DNA of 64,000 bases from Cohnella cholangitidis (GTDB taxonomy: Bacteria > Bacillota > Bacilli > Paenibacillales > Paenibacillaceae): the NCBI RefSeq assembly GCF_014107495.1, contig NZ_CP041969.1:2257501-2321500 (forward strand), given 5' to 3'. The notes under the pieces are model-generated. The model worked only from the letters and a program-made list of their open reading frames with translations. It was not told the DNA's origin and did no database searches. Position 1 is the stretch's first letter. The number at the start of each line of letters is the position of its first letter. A program made the position numbers and the translations under genes. Below, one piece after another: positions 11,120-19,655 of this stretch.

Positions 11120-13642
11120 TTACTTCACCAATTGCCCGCGAGTGACGCCAAGCTGGTTGGTCGCCTTGAGCTTGCGCCATACTTCGGTTCCGCCGACTTT
11201 GCCGTCGATCGCCGCTCGATAGAGCGCGAGCACTTCCCGCACTTTGTCTGCATTTTCCTCCAGAAACTCGACCCGGTAGGAGCGGACGCCGAGCTCCATG
11301 AACAAGCTCAAATACTCCGCGCCGGATTGCTCGATCGCATTGTACACCGTGTTCCGGCAACCCTCGTCTACGCGGACGGGATGCGACATGCCGATCCGAT
11401 CTTGCAGCGATGCCCGCTTCTCCTCGCAAGGGCGACCGCAATTCGTGTAATTCGTACCTTCGCTCATGAAGGTGCAATACACGCAATGCTCGGTATGGAA
11501 CATCGGCATGTGCTGGTGAATGACCATCTCCAACCGGGAAGTATCGGCGCGGCGCAGCATATCGACCATCTGCTGTATGTTCAGGTCGTAAGAAGGAGTG
11601 ACCCAATCGCAGCCCGCTTCGCGGAAAAGGTTAACGGTCTTATGATTAGCCACGTTAAGCGAGAAGTCCCCGATAAGCAACGGATGCTGTTCCCCCGGCT
11701 TCTCCATCCGTTCCTTCAAATAATAGTAGAGAGCTCCGGTGTTGCGCACGAGCACGGCATCCGGCTTCAAATTCAGGATGTTGCGATGATAACCGTTCTC
11801 CCCCGGCATATGAATGCGCGGAGTAGCGAGAGCGATCCGTTTGCCCGCTTCCCGGCACGCTTGAACGGCATCCGGAAACTGCTTAATGAATTCGAAGTCG
11901 GCGTAGATGAAGGAGACGTCCGTCTTCACGGCGGCCTTAACCTGCTCTAACGTCCTGCAGAGAGCGGTCAAAGCCACTTCCTCGGGCTGTACGGAGATCT
12001 CCTCCTCCGCAACGAAGGAATCCGCAAATTCGTCGATTTGCCGTTTCATATATTTAGGCGGTTGCTCGCGCAAAATTTCCAATTGCTCGGCCGCTTCCCG
12101 GCGCATCCGGTTCAGCTCGCGCATCGGAACGATAACTTCGCCCTTCAGGGCAACCTCCAATTGATCCAAGAAATACAGCGTGCCGCCCAACCGGCCAAGC
12201 TGCTCTTGCAACACTTCGTGACCTAACGGACGTTTTTCCGCACGCTCTAGCGGCATCTCCGATTCCACGGCCACAGTCGTGCCCTTCCCGATATCCGTCC
12301 AAATCGTGCGCATCGGCATTCCTTCTTGACCGAATACCGATACCGCGAGCGGGAACGTCCGGTAGGGCTTCTCGGTTTCGAAGCTGCTGCGAAGCCGCTT
12401 GTCCAACGCGGGATCGCTTGTTTTCCAAATCCGGTCCCCCTCATGGATACGGTTCAAATCGACGTCGTTGCGTCCAGGAACGATTTCGATTCTGAGACCT
12501 TCGGCCGCTTCGCCTTCCAGCTTCGCTCCCGAGCTGCGGACGTCATAGACGCGCCCGCCCTCTTCCTTCTTCGTCGGGTCTCCGGCGTCGAAGACGATCC
12601 CGTCCCCGCGTTTAAGAGGAGCTTCCAACCGGCAGACGACCGCATCGCGCAAAATCTTCTCTACCGTACCCAAGTAAACGCCGCGGCTCTTCGGAAAGGT
12701 TCCTTCCACGAGCTGCTTGTTGTTCGTACCGTCGAGGAACCCGTGCGTAAATCCGCGGGAGAAGCTTTGTTGAAGCTCCCTTACTTCTTCCTTCGAAGGC
12801 TCCGATTCGTCTCCCGCGAAATACTTGTCGATCTCTTTGTTATATTTGCTAACTACGTTCGCAACATACTCCGGGCTTTTCAATCGCCCTTCGATCTTAA
12901 AGGAAGTTACTCCCGCTTCAATCAGCTCCGGAACGATATCGATCGCCGCCAGATCCTTGGGAGAAAGCAAGTACGCGATATCCCCCATCGGCTGATGCAC
13001 GCCGTCTACCATTAGATCGTACGGCAAGCGGCAAGCTTGAGCGCATTCTCCGCGGTTGGCGGACCGCCCTCCCCACACCTCGGAAGTCAGGCATTGCCCG
13101 GAATAAGAGACACAAAGCGCTCCGTGAACGAACACTTCCATCGGGAGCTTCGCTTGTTCGCCGATTTTTTGAATTTGCTTCAAATTGTTTTCCCGGCCGA
13201 GAACGACCCGTTCTATATTAAACGGTTTTGTGAATTCGACCGCCTCGGGAGAAGTAATCGTCATCTGCGTCGACCCATGAATCGGGAAGTCCGGGGATAT
13301 TTCCCGAATCATCTTCACCAACCCTAGATCCTGCACGATTACCGCGTCTACGCCTGCATCAATACAAGCTTCGGTAAGCTTACGGGCTTCCGTCAGCTCG
13401 TCCTCGAATACGAGGATGTTAAAAGTAAGGAAACCTTTGACCCCGTATTTGTGCAAAAAAGCCATGATCTCCGGAAGCTCGTTCGTCTGGAAATTGTGCG
13501 CGCGAGCACGAGCGTTAAACTTCTCTACTCCGAAAAAGACCGCATTGGCACCGTTCGCCACCGCCGCCCGCAGACATTCCCAATCGCCCGCCGGCGCCAA
13601 CAATTCAATATCTTCGCGCCGCAAGGCGTTCTTGTCTATCAT
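11120..13642 (-). CDS. Peptidase U32 family protein, long two-domain form
   Basis: An 840-residue protein with two U32-type regions. The first has the family signature: FVHGALCVSYSGQC (about 172-185), then GRSANRGECAQACR (about 193-206), where the cysteines are likely Fe-S ligands. A middle region resembles the DUF3656-type insert of E. coli RlhA/YdcP. The last third has a second cysteine cluster (HTEHCVYCTF, NCGRPCEEK, DEGCRNTVYNA). The proteins once called collagenases are now known in several cases to be prephenate-dependent hydroxylases of RNA (TrhP, RlhA); by analogy I expect RNA modification rather than proteolysis. Ribosome site GGAGGG, start ATG. It is transcribed alone with its own terminator. 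Confidence 0.85.
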   Translation of the reverse strand: MIDKNALRREDIELLAPAGDWECLRAAVANGANAVFFGVEKFNARARAHNFQTNELPEIMAFLHKYGVKGFLTFNILVFEDELTEARKLTEACIDAGVDAVIVQDLGLVKMIREISPDFPIHGSTQMTITSPEAVEFTKPFNIERVVLGRENNLKQIQKIGEQAKLPMEVFVHGALCVSYSGQCLTSEVWGGRSANRGECAQACRLPYDLMVDGVHQPMGDIAYLLSPKDLAAIDIVPELIEAGVTSFKIEGRLKSPEYVANVVSKYNKEIDKYFAGDESEPSKEEVRELQQSFSRGFTHGFLDGTNNKQLVEGTFPKSRGVYLGTVEKILRDAVVCRLEAPLKRGDGIVFDAGDPTKKEEGGRVYDVRSSGAKLEGEAAEGLRIEIVPGRNDVDLNRIHEGDRIWKTSDPALDKRLRSSFETEKPYRTFPLAVSVFGQEGMPMRTIWTDIGKGTTVAVESEMPLERAEKRPLGHEVLQEQLGRLGGTLYFLDQLEVALKGEVIVPMRELNRMRREAAEQLEILREQPPKYMKRQIDEFADSFVAEEEISVQPEEVALTALCRTLEQVKAAVKTDVSFIYADFEFIKQFPDAVQACREAGKRIALATPRIHMPGENGYHRNILNLKPDAVLVRNTGALYYYLKERMEKPGEQHPLLIGDFSLNVANHKTVNLFREAGCDWVTPSYDLNIQQMVDMLRRADTSRLEMVIHQHMPMFHTEHCVYCTFMSEGTNYTNCGRPCEEKRASLQDRIGMSHPVRVDEGCRNTVYNAIEQSGAEYLSLFMELGVRSYRVEFLEENADKVREVLALYRAAIDGKVGGTEVWRKLKATNQLGVTRGQLVK

Positions 13643-13734
13643 CTATGCGTAACCCTCCAGACCGCGAATACCCGCGGCATTCATCTCCCGTTAGTATACC
13701 AAAGTCCGCGCGAAGGAGGAAAGAAAAGCGCGAA

Positions 13735-13768
13735 ATGCCCGCTAGGGACTTTCATCCATAGCGGGCAT
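13735..13768 (-). terminator. Possible terminator hairpin
   Basis: Perfect 10-bp arms ATGCCCGCTA/TAGCGGGCAT with a 14-base loop, just past the stop at 13791. On the minus strand it is followed by TTTCGCGCTTTTC, a broken T-tract. Confidence 0.45.
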
Positions 13769-13790
13769 GCATAAAGTTCTACTAATTATA

Positions 13791-14024
13791 TTATATTCGC
13801 TTCCGTTCTTTACCATCCTTAAGGACATAGTAAGTAATCATTCTGTGCGGTCCTATCTCGTCGTTCGCCGTATTCTCGGTCACGACTTTTTTCGTCGTTT
13901 GACCCGCGAGCTGTACGACCGTGTTCTCGACGATGCGTAACTTGGCATTATCCGATTGTTCCTTCCGGTAATATTCGTCTACTGCCGACGATAGCTCATT
14001 GAAGCTAAAGGTGTCTTCCCACAC
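13791..14024 (-). CDS. Small unknown protein, possibly a 5'-truncated remnant
   Basis: Reads 77 residues from a GTG at 14024 to a TAA. No ribosome site is visible before this GTG. The same frame stays open and protein-like for ten further codons (KYTGFFGIFV) up to a stop at about 14057, but has no ATG, GTG or TTG in that stretch. The intrinsic terminator of the next gene upstream ends only a few bases earlier, leaving no space for a promoter. The piece may therefore be the tail of a lost longer gene. The residues look like a soluble alpha/beta domain ending in a basic KDGKERKRI. I do not recognise the family. Confidence 0.4.
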   Translation of the reverse strand: MWEDTFSFNELSSAVDEYYRKEQSDNAKLRIVENTVVQLAGQTTKKVVTENTANDEIGPHRMITYYVLKDGKERKRI

Positions 14025-14060
14025 GAAGATGCCGAAGAATCCAGTATATTTCCCTTATTA

Positions 14061-14102
14061 AAAACAAAAAACGAGCTTCGGAACCGAAGTCCCAAAGCCC
14101 GT
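14061..14102 (-). terminator. Terminator of the small membrane protein gene
   Basis: Minus strand outer stem ACGGGCTT/AAGCTCGT and inner stem GGGAC/GTTCC closed by a TTCG loop, followed by TTTTTTGTTTTT. Confidence 0.85.
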
Positions 14103-14128
14103 TTATCGGCGAGTATTGAAAATTTTTA

Positions 14129-14329
14129 TTACCAACCGCTAACCATCTTCCAATCCGCTGCCAGGAAAATCAGAAGCGCAACTACCGAAAATCCGATCGC
14201 CAGCACATTTTTCCGAGGCCGTTGCATTAAAAGACGCACTAGCCCAATCGCAATAAGGACCGTGAACACGATCATAAAGATATCGAAGTGTGAGTATGTA
14301 CTCTTAACTGCCTCCGTAGCTAGAAACAT
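14129..14329 (-). CDS. Small two-helix membrane protein
   Basis: I chose ATG at 14329 because AAAGGAGG lies ten bases upstream; a longer reading to 14404 runs through this ribosome site. The 66-residue product has two hydrophobic helices (FDIFMIVFTVLIAIGLVRLL and VLAIGFSVVALLIFLAADW) separated by a basic loop QRPRKN, so both ends should lie outside and the loop inside. Length and layout resemble the DUF2759-type small proteins of bacilli, but I cannot confirm membership. It is a single gene with a strong terminator, divergent from the siroheme reductase gene. Confidence 0.7.
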   Translation of the reverse strand: MFLATEAVKSTYSHFDIFMIVFTVLIAIGLVRLLMQRPRKNVLAIGFSVVALLIFLAADWKMVSGW

Positions 14330-14513
14330 AAAAAGGGGACCTCCTTTATCTGACCTAATAAACCCATCTTTACCTATGTTAGCTTCTGAGCGGCTAGCTT
14401 GCAAGTCCGAAGTTAATGCCGTAACAAGTTTGTCACACTTTCCCTCGTCTTATTATAAGAAAGGATTACAGGTAGTATCAGTAACTTTTATGATTCGTAT
14501 TCCCTCGCTCTCA

Positions 14514-14542
14514 TTGTCGCTTAGGATAAACTATGGTACGAT
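14514..14542 (+). promoter_or_regulatory. Sigma-A-type promoter for the siroheme reductase
   Basis: TTGTCG at 14514-14519, a 17-base spacer, then TACGAT at 14537-14542; 69 bases before the start codon of the gene at 14612. Confidence 0.5.
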
Positions 14543-14566
14543 TTAAACACTATTCAAACAAAGGGT

Positions 14567-14590
14567 ATCGGAATGGATTGATATTCCGAT
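14567..14590 (+). promoter_or_regulatory. Operator-like inverted repeat in the reductase leader
   Basis: ATCGGAAT (14567-14574), eight bases, then ATTCCGAT (14583-14590): a perfect 8-bp dyad about 20 bases after the proposed start point and 21 before the start codon. It could be a repressor site or an RNA hairpin over the ribosome site. Confidence 0.45.
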
Positions 14591-14611
14591 GAAGGGAGTC
14601 GCAACAGGAAG

Positions 14612-16231
14612 ATGGCTTACAAAGCGGTATGGATGGATCGCGATCCGTCCAAGTTGAATAAATTCGAGTTCTACAAGATGGAGAAGGACGGTCTCGACAT
14701 CATTCGCGACATCGTCGAGAAGTATTCCAAAGAGGGCTTCGCTTCGATTCCGCAAGAGGATTTCAACTTATTCAAATGGGCCGGCGTATATCAGCAAAAG
14801 CCGAACAACGGCCACTTCATGATGCGGATCCGGATTCCAGGCGGCGTATTGACAAGCGCTCAAGCACGAGAGCTAGCCGCTATCGGACGCGATTACGGAC
14901 GGAATCTGATCGACGTAACGACGCGTCAAGCGATTCAGTATCACTGGCTAGAGATCGAGCATATGCCCGACATCTTCAATCGTTTGGAAGCCGTAGGCAT
15001 GTCCGCTTTCGAAGCTTGCGGAGACTGCCCTCGTACGATCGTTGGCAACCCGCTCGCAGGCATCGATCCTAACGAGCTGTTCGACACGACTCCTGTCGTC
15101 GACGAGTTCGAGAAGTTCTTCCTTGGCAATCGCGATTTCTCCAACTTGCCTCGGAAATATAAAATGTCCATTTCGACTAATATCTATAACAGCACGAACG
15201 CCGAGATTCAATGCTTGGCTTTCACGCCGGCTTCCAAAGTCATCGACGGACAAGAAGTGCTTGGCTTCCACGTCATGGTCGGCGGCGGTCTGTCCGCCAA
15301 ACCTCACTTGGCTCGTCAAATGGATATGTTCGTTAGACCCGAAGAGGCGCTTAAAGTCGCTATCGGCGTCACGACATTGTTCCGCGATCACGGGTATAGG
15401 GAGAAACGTCACTACGCCCGCTTGAAGTACCTCGTAGCGGAGTGGGGAGTCGAGAAGTTCCAGGAAGAGCTCATTAAGCTAATCGGCGAAATGCCTTCCC
15501 TCGGAGACGATCGCACGATTGGTTGGAACGCTGCATACTTCGACGGCGTACATCCGCAAAATACCGCCGGGTATAACTATGTCGGCCTTAACATTCCGGT
15601 CGGCCGGACTAACAGCGACGAGTTCGATACTCTTGCCGATCTGGCGGACAAATACGGCGACGGCACGATTCGCACGACTATCGCGCAGAACATCATGCTT
15701 ACCGGCGTTTCGGACGACAATGTGCAGGCGCTTCTAGGCGAGCCGCTGCTGCAGCGTTTGAACCCGAATCCTAATCGCTTCATGAGCCGTACCGTTTCTT
15801 GCACGGGTAACGAGTTCTGCAACCTCGCGATCGTGGAAACGAAAGAATTCGCGCGTCGGGTCGCTCTTTACCTAGACGAGCACGTTCAATTGGATGAACC
15901 GGTTCGCATTCACTTCATCGGTTGCCCTAATGGCTGCGGACAGAAACACGTTGCCGATATCGGCCTTCAAGGTTCTCTCGTGAAAACGCCGGAGGGAATG
16001 GTCGATGCCTACGATATCGCGGTTGGCGGAACGCTTGGACCCGGAGCTAAGTACAACACGGCCTTGAAAGGCCGCGTTAAAGCGGACAACGTCAACAACG
16101 TATTGGAGCAACTGATTAACTTCTACAAGGAAGCTCGCCAAAACGGCGAATCCTTCCACCAATTCGTAGAACGCGTCGGTATTGAAACGATGCAAAATAA
16201 ACTGACGGAAATCTTGTCCGTCGCCTCATAA
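14612..16231 (+). CDS. Siroheme- and Fe4S4-containing nitrite/sulfite reductase
   Basis: A 539-residue single-chain assimilatory reductase of the NirA/CysI fold: two ferredoxin-like half domains and two siroheme half domains. The cluster ligands are visible as C397-x5-C403 (SCTGNEFC) and C438-x3-C442 (GCPNGC), the standard spacing. The siroheme-side segment CGDCPRTIVGNPLAGIDP is also present. The reaction is six-electron reduction of nitrite to ammonia or sulfite to sulfide, probably with ferredoxin, since no flavoprotein subunit is nearby. Substrate cannot be settled from the sequence. The ribosome site is weak: AGGAAG abuts ATG and AGGGAG lies about 17 bases away. The gene's terminator has been invaded by an insertion sequence. 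Confidence 0.9.
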   Translation: MAYKAVWMDRDPSKLNKFEFYKMEKDGLDIIRDIVEKYSKEGFASIPQEDFNLFKWAGVYQQKPNNGHFMMRIRIPGGVLTSAQARELAAIGRDYGRNLIDVTTRQAIQYHWLEIEHMPDIFNRLEAVGMSAFEACGDCPRTIVGNPLAGIDPNELFDTTPVVDEFEKFFLGNRDFSNLPRKYKMSISTNIYNSTNAEIQCLAFTPASKVIDGQEVLGFHVMVGGGLSAKPHLARQMDMFVRPEEALKVAIGVTTLFRDHGYREKRHYARLKYLVAEWGVEKFQEELIKLIGEMPSLGDDRTIGWNAAYFDGVHPQNTAGYNYVGLNIPVGRTNSDEFDTLADLADKYGDGTIRTTIAQNIMLTGVSDDNVQALLGEPLLQRLNPNPNRFMSRTVSCTGNEFCNLAIVETKEFARRVALYLDEHVQLDEPVRIHFIGCPNGCGQKHVADIGLQGSLVKTPEGMVDAYDIAVGGTLGPGAKYNTALKGRVKADNVNNVLEQLINFYKEARQNGESFHQFVERVGIETMQNKLTEILSVAS

Positions 16232-16246
16232 TCGTCTTATTACGAA

Positions 16247-16268
16247 GACCTTCCGTTTCCGGAAGGTC
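16247..16268 (+). terminator. Left copy of the reductase terminator hairpin (target duplication)
   Basis: Arms GACCTTCCG and CGGAAGGTC with a TTTC loop. The T-tract is missing here because the IS1182-type element begins right after it. The IS left end supplies a new hairpin GCTGTCGAG/CTCGACAGC followed by TTTTATT, so termination may be preserved. An identical 22-base copy lies at 17821. Confidence 0.85.
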
Positions 16269-17820
16269 AGGCTGTCGAGAAAGTCTCGACAGCTTTTATT
16301 ATGTCTAAATAGTTTAATACGACACCGCGTTAATTTGGTATAATAGATTTAACTATACCGAACGGATGGTGTTTCCATGCTTCGTTCTAATCGCGATAAA
16401 CAACAGAACTATGAATTTGTTTCCATCGAAGATCTTGTTCCCGCCGATCACATGCTTCGAAAGATCGATAAATATATCGACTTCTCTTTCATCGATGATA
16501 AGGTACGCCCACTTTATTGCGAAGACAATGGTCGTCCCGCTGTTGATCCGGTCGTACTCTTTAAGATGATTTTTCTGGGCTACTTCTATGGCATTCGGTC
16601 CGAACGGCAGTTGGAGCGAGAAATCCAGACTAATCTTGCTTATCGCTGGTTCCTCGGCCTCGGATTGACTGACCGCGTGCCGGATCATACGACGATTAGC
16701 TGGAATAGAAGAACACGGTTTAAGGATACAACTGTATTTCAAGATATCTTTGATGAAATCGTCTTACAAGCGATCTCACACCGGATGGTCGGCGGAAGAG
16801 TCCTTATTTCCGACTCGACTCACATCAAGTCCAGCGCCAATAAACATAAGTACACCAAAGAACAAGTGCAGCAAAATACGAAGGCGTATGTGGACGAGCT
16901 GAACGCCGCTGTTGAAGCTGATCGGAAGGCGCATGGAAAAAAGCCCTGAAACCTAGAGAGGAGGTGAACGAAGACAAGGAAGTGAAGGTTAGTACCACCG
17001 ATCCCGATAGCGGGTATATGGTTCGCGACGGCAAGCCGGAAGGCTTCTTTTATCTGGACCACCGCACGGTTGATATGAAGTACAATCTCATTACCGATGT
17101 CTTTGTCACGCCAGGTAACGTACATGATTCGATGCCCTATCTCGAACGATTGGACCGTCAACGCGAAAGATTCGGTTTTCAGGTAGAAGCAGTAGCATTG
17201 GATTCAGGTTACCTCACAGCACCGATCTGTAAGGGGTTGGACACGCGGAAAATCTTTGGCGTTATTGCTCACCGCAGATTCCATCCTACACAAGGCCTGT
17301 ACCACAAACATGAATTTAAGTATGATGCCGAGCGAGATCTTTATATTTGTCCGCAAAAGCAGGAGTTACCGTACAAAACGACAGACCGACATGGTTACCG
17401 ACACTATGCTTCTGATCCGCAGCAATGCGCGTCATGTCCGATGTTAAACAAGTGTACCCGGTCACAGAACCGCCGAAAAGTCGTGACTCGGCACGTGTGG
17501 GAAGAGAGCAAAGAGCGCGTGCGACTTAACCGACTGAGCAAGTCGGGCAAGAAGCTATACCGCAAACGAAAAGAAACGATTGAGCGAAGCTTTGCGGACG
17601 CCAAAGAGCTCCACGGGTTTCGCTATTGCCGTTTGCGAGGACTGCGAAATGTGACCGAGCAAGCGCTTATGACTGCTGCTGTACAGAATATGAAGAAGAT
17701 TGCCCTCCATCTGGACAGGAGGGAAATGGGGTAATAATCTCCCCAGATCCCCCCTCTTCCAGGCACCTAAATAAAAAAAGAAACCCAATGTCTAAAAAGA
17801 CGTGGGTTTCTCGACGATCT
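16269..17820 (+). mobile_element. IS1182-family insertion sequence
   Basis: A 1552-base element. The ends are imperfect inverted repeats: AGGCTGTCGAGAAA on the left and AGATCGTCGAGAAA (reverse complement) on the right, sharing GTCGAGAAA. It is flanked by an exact 22-base direct repeat, which is the complete terminator hairpin of the upstream gene; long and variable target duplications are known for this family. Near the right end an inner hairpin (GAAACCCA/TGGGTTTC) resembles a terminator. The transposase is in two overlapping frames joined by a slippery site. Confidence 0.9.
16377..17734 (+). CDS. IS1182-family transposase, read as two frames (16377-16949 and 16964-17734)
   Basis: The first frame gives 190 residues with the DUF772-type N-terminal domain and the first catalytic Asp in [13 protein letters not shown]. 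The second frame carries the second Asp ([10 protein letters not shown]) and the Glu ([17 protein letters not shown]), completing the DDE triad. The frames are offset by -1 and both are open across A-AAA-AAG at 16937-16943, the classic -1 slippery heptamer in the right phase. A purine-rich AGAGAGGAGGTG lies about 15 bases beyond. Shifting gives [18 protein letters not shown], a smooth join. Either the enzyme is made by programmed frameshifting, or a one-base change has inactivated it. About 450 residues after the shift, normal for the family. Confidence 0.85.
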
Positions 17821-17849
17821 GACCTTCCGTTTCCGGAAGGTCTTTTTTT
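17821..17849 (+). terminator. Right copy of the reductase terminator with its T-tract
   Basis: The same 22-base hairpin as at 16247, here followed by seven T: the original 3' half of the terminator, now separated from its gene by the insertion sequence. Confidence 0.85.
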
Positions 17850-17913
17850 ATGGTGTTAATCCGAAAGCATTGTTCCATACTACAACGGATACCATTATCG
17901 GGAGGAATCCATC

Positions 17914-18066
17914 ATGATGCACGAAGAACTGTATTCGCTCGCGACGCTTAAACCGGAAGAAGTAGAGGAAATCAGGAATCTGGAAGCTCGCATGTCGGAA
18001 CGAACAGGGCAACGCATCAGCTTGATCGCTTATCAGGCGGACGTAGCTGGCGGTCAACCGTATTAA
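17914..18066 (+). CDS. Unknown 50-residue protein
   Basis: ATG at 17914 (a second ATG follows at 17917) with GGGAGGAA seven bases upstream, ending in TAA at 18064-18066. The product is acidic in its first half, with a likely amphipathic helix (KPEEVEEIRNLEARMSERTG), and has a tail ending AGGQPY. No signal peptide and no recognised family. Its upstream sequence CCATACTA ... CGGGAGGAA closely matches that of the next gene at 18142, suggesting shared control or a duplicated leader. The good ribosome site and natural composition make it likely to be real. Confidence 0.6.
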   Translation: MMHEELYSLATLKPEEVEEIRNLEARMSERTGQRISLIAYQADVAGGQPY

Positions 18067-18141
18067 AGTTGGCATCCAAAGAATGGAAGGCGAATTTTCG
18101 TCCATACTATGGGGGAATCCACACTTCGGGAGGAACCTACA

Positions 18142-18681
18142 ATGAAGAACAAACTGTTAACATTAGCAGCGCTCGCCATGCTAACGATCTCTGTGCCTGC
18201 TCTTGCCGCCGCCGCTCCTAACGAGCATCACCACCACTCCGACAAGCCTCCGATGATTGACTGGAGCTCTTATCCGGCAGACATTCAAGCGCTTAAGACC
18301 CAACTGGATCAGATCAGAACCGAGCAGAAGGGCTTATTCGTGCAGATGAGATCGCAAAACGACCAAATCAAGGATGCCCGCAAAACGCTTACTTCGGAGC
18401 AGCGCAAGACGCTCAAGAAACCCGCGAGACAACTTATCGAACAGATGAAGTCTTCGCGCGATTCCATTCACGATTTGCGCAAGCAGAAACACGAGGCATG
18501 GGACAATTTCCACAAGCACGCCTCCGGCCAACAATGGAGCTCGGCCAAGAGCGATCTTCAAACGATCATTAAACAGAAACGGCAAATACTCGAAAAACAG
18601 CAAAACATCGTTAAGCTGCAGAAGCAGTTGATTTTGTTGATCAACCCTTCGCATGAATCGCATATCCATACCCTGGAGTAA
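18142..18681 (+). CDS. Exported helical protein of unknown function (Spy/CpxP-like layout)
   Basis: Start set at ATG 18142 by CGGGAGGAA upstream. The first 26 residues form a signal peptide (MKNKLLTLAALAML then SVPALAAAAP). A short HHHH segment follows that could bind metal. The remaining ~140 residues are highly charged and almost wholly helical with Gln/Lys-rich heptads, including LTSEQRKTLKK, reminiscent of the LTxxQ motif of Spy/CpxP periplasmic chaperones. Homology to those is not established; the resemblance is one of composition and layout. It stands alone before a strong bidirectional terminator. 179 residues. Confidence 0.75.
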   Translation: MKNKLLTLAALAMLTISVPALAAAAPNEHHHHSDKPPMIDWSSYPADIQALKTQLDQIRTEQKGLFVQMRSQNDQIKDARKTLTSEQRKTLKKPARQLIEQMKSSRDSIHDLRKQKHEAWDNFHKHASGQQWSSAKSDLQTIIKQKRQILEKQQNIVKLQKQLILLINPSHESHIHTLE

Positions 18682-18727
18682 AGAGAAAGACGAATCGTTC
18701 CCCTACGGGCGATTCGTCTTTCTCTTT
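18680..18727. terminator. Bidirectional terminator
   Basis: Eighteen-base perfect arms starting AAAGAGAAAGACG and ending in TTT, with a 12-base loop. Placed between convergent genes, and it overlaps the last stop codon. Confidence 0.9.
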
Positions 18728-18747
18728 CGTAGAATGGATTTCCCAGC

Positions 18748-19653
18748 CTACGCGATATCCCAATTGAACCCATCCGGTTTCGTGTCGTATATAGCCCGTT
18801 CCGACGGGTACACCTTCACTATCTTATCTTCTTCCGCGTTATATATGGCCCAACCATAATCGTACTTATCCAAACCTTCGCTAAAGGAATAAGACACGAG
18901 TAGCCGAGTGCTGTCCGGACTCCACTCGATGAATTGCAAATACGGATCGAATCGATCGACCTTCCGGGGATCGACATCGTAACCGTTGGCAGGGTCCGCG
19001 ATTATCTCTCCGATGATGTCCGGCAACGCGCGATTACCGGAAACAGAGTCAACGATCGCAAGGGAGCTCCAAATCCGCCCTCCATATTCGGCGCTAATCT
19101 TTTTCCCGTCCGGGGAATAGGCAAGCTTAGTAATGCTGCCTTCCAGCTTCGTTAATCTTTCCAACTTCCCGTCTAGCGCTACCCATAACTCCCCATCATT
19201 GTACCTCGACTCGTGATAGAGATGGAACGCTACTTGATGGCTTGCAGGCGAACGTTTAAAGCGATCGCCGTCGAACGTTTCCTGAAGCACCGACTCCACG
19301 AAAGTCGCGGCTTGCCGAACGGCTTCTGCATCATCCCTAGTCAATTGATTTAGAATGTCGCGGTCCTGCCGATCTAGTTGCGGAGCATGTTTTAAGATTT
19401 TGTAAGCGCAGAACCATCTGACGTCCGGGTTAGCATGCTTTAATCCTATGCGTATATATTCCATTGGCGGCTCGGGATCCACGAAAGGAGACATCATCAA
19501 GCCCTGCTTGGCGATATCCTCCCAATAATCGTTTACGTTTCCGACTTCGCTTGACGACGTTAGAGGTTCCGCTTGTTCGGAATTCGAGCTCGTACAGGAT
19601 GCAAGCAACGCTATCCCGAGAATAAATGCGCATATCACCCCGCTTCGAACCAT
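18748..19653 (-). CDS. Lipoprotein with a C-terminal TolB/WD40-like half-propeller
   Basis: A lipoprotein signal with lipobox LLASC begins the 301-residue chain (GGAGG ribosome site). Residues ~45-125 hold helical HEAT-like stretches (LKHANPDVRWFCAYKILKHA; VRQAATFVESVL). The C-terminal half has TolB-type blades marked by LAYSPDGKKIS and IEWSPDSTRLLVSYS. Such proteins sit on the outer membrane face and bind partners; I see no catalytic site. It starts 2 bases after the end of the LuxR-type ATPase gene on the same strand, so the two are surely co-transcribed, and the regulator may respond to, or control, this surface protein. Confidence 0.75.
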   Translation of the reverse strand: MVRSGVICAFILGIALLASCTSSNSEQAEPLTSSSEVGNVNDYWEDIAKQGLMMSPFVDPEPPMEYIRIGLKHANPDVRWFCAYKILKHAPQLDRQDRDILNQLTRDDAEAVRQAATFVESVLQETFDGDRFKRSPASHQVAFHLYHESRYNDGELWVALDGKLERLTKLEGSITKLAYSPDGKKISAEYGGRIWSSLAIVDSVSGNRALPDIIGEIIADPANGYDVDPRKVDRFDPYLQFIEWSPDSTRLLVSYSFSEGLDKYDYGWAIYNAEEDKIVKVYPSERAIYDTKPDGFNWDIA

Positions 19654-19655
19654 GA

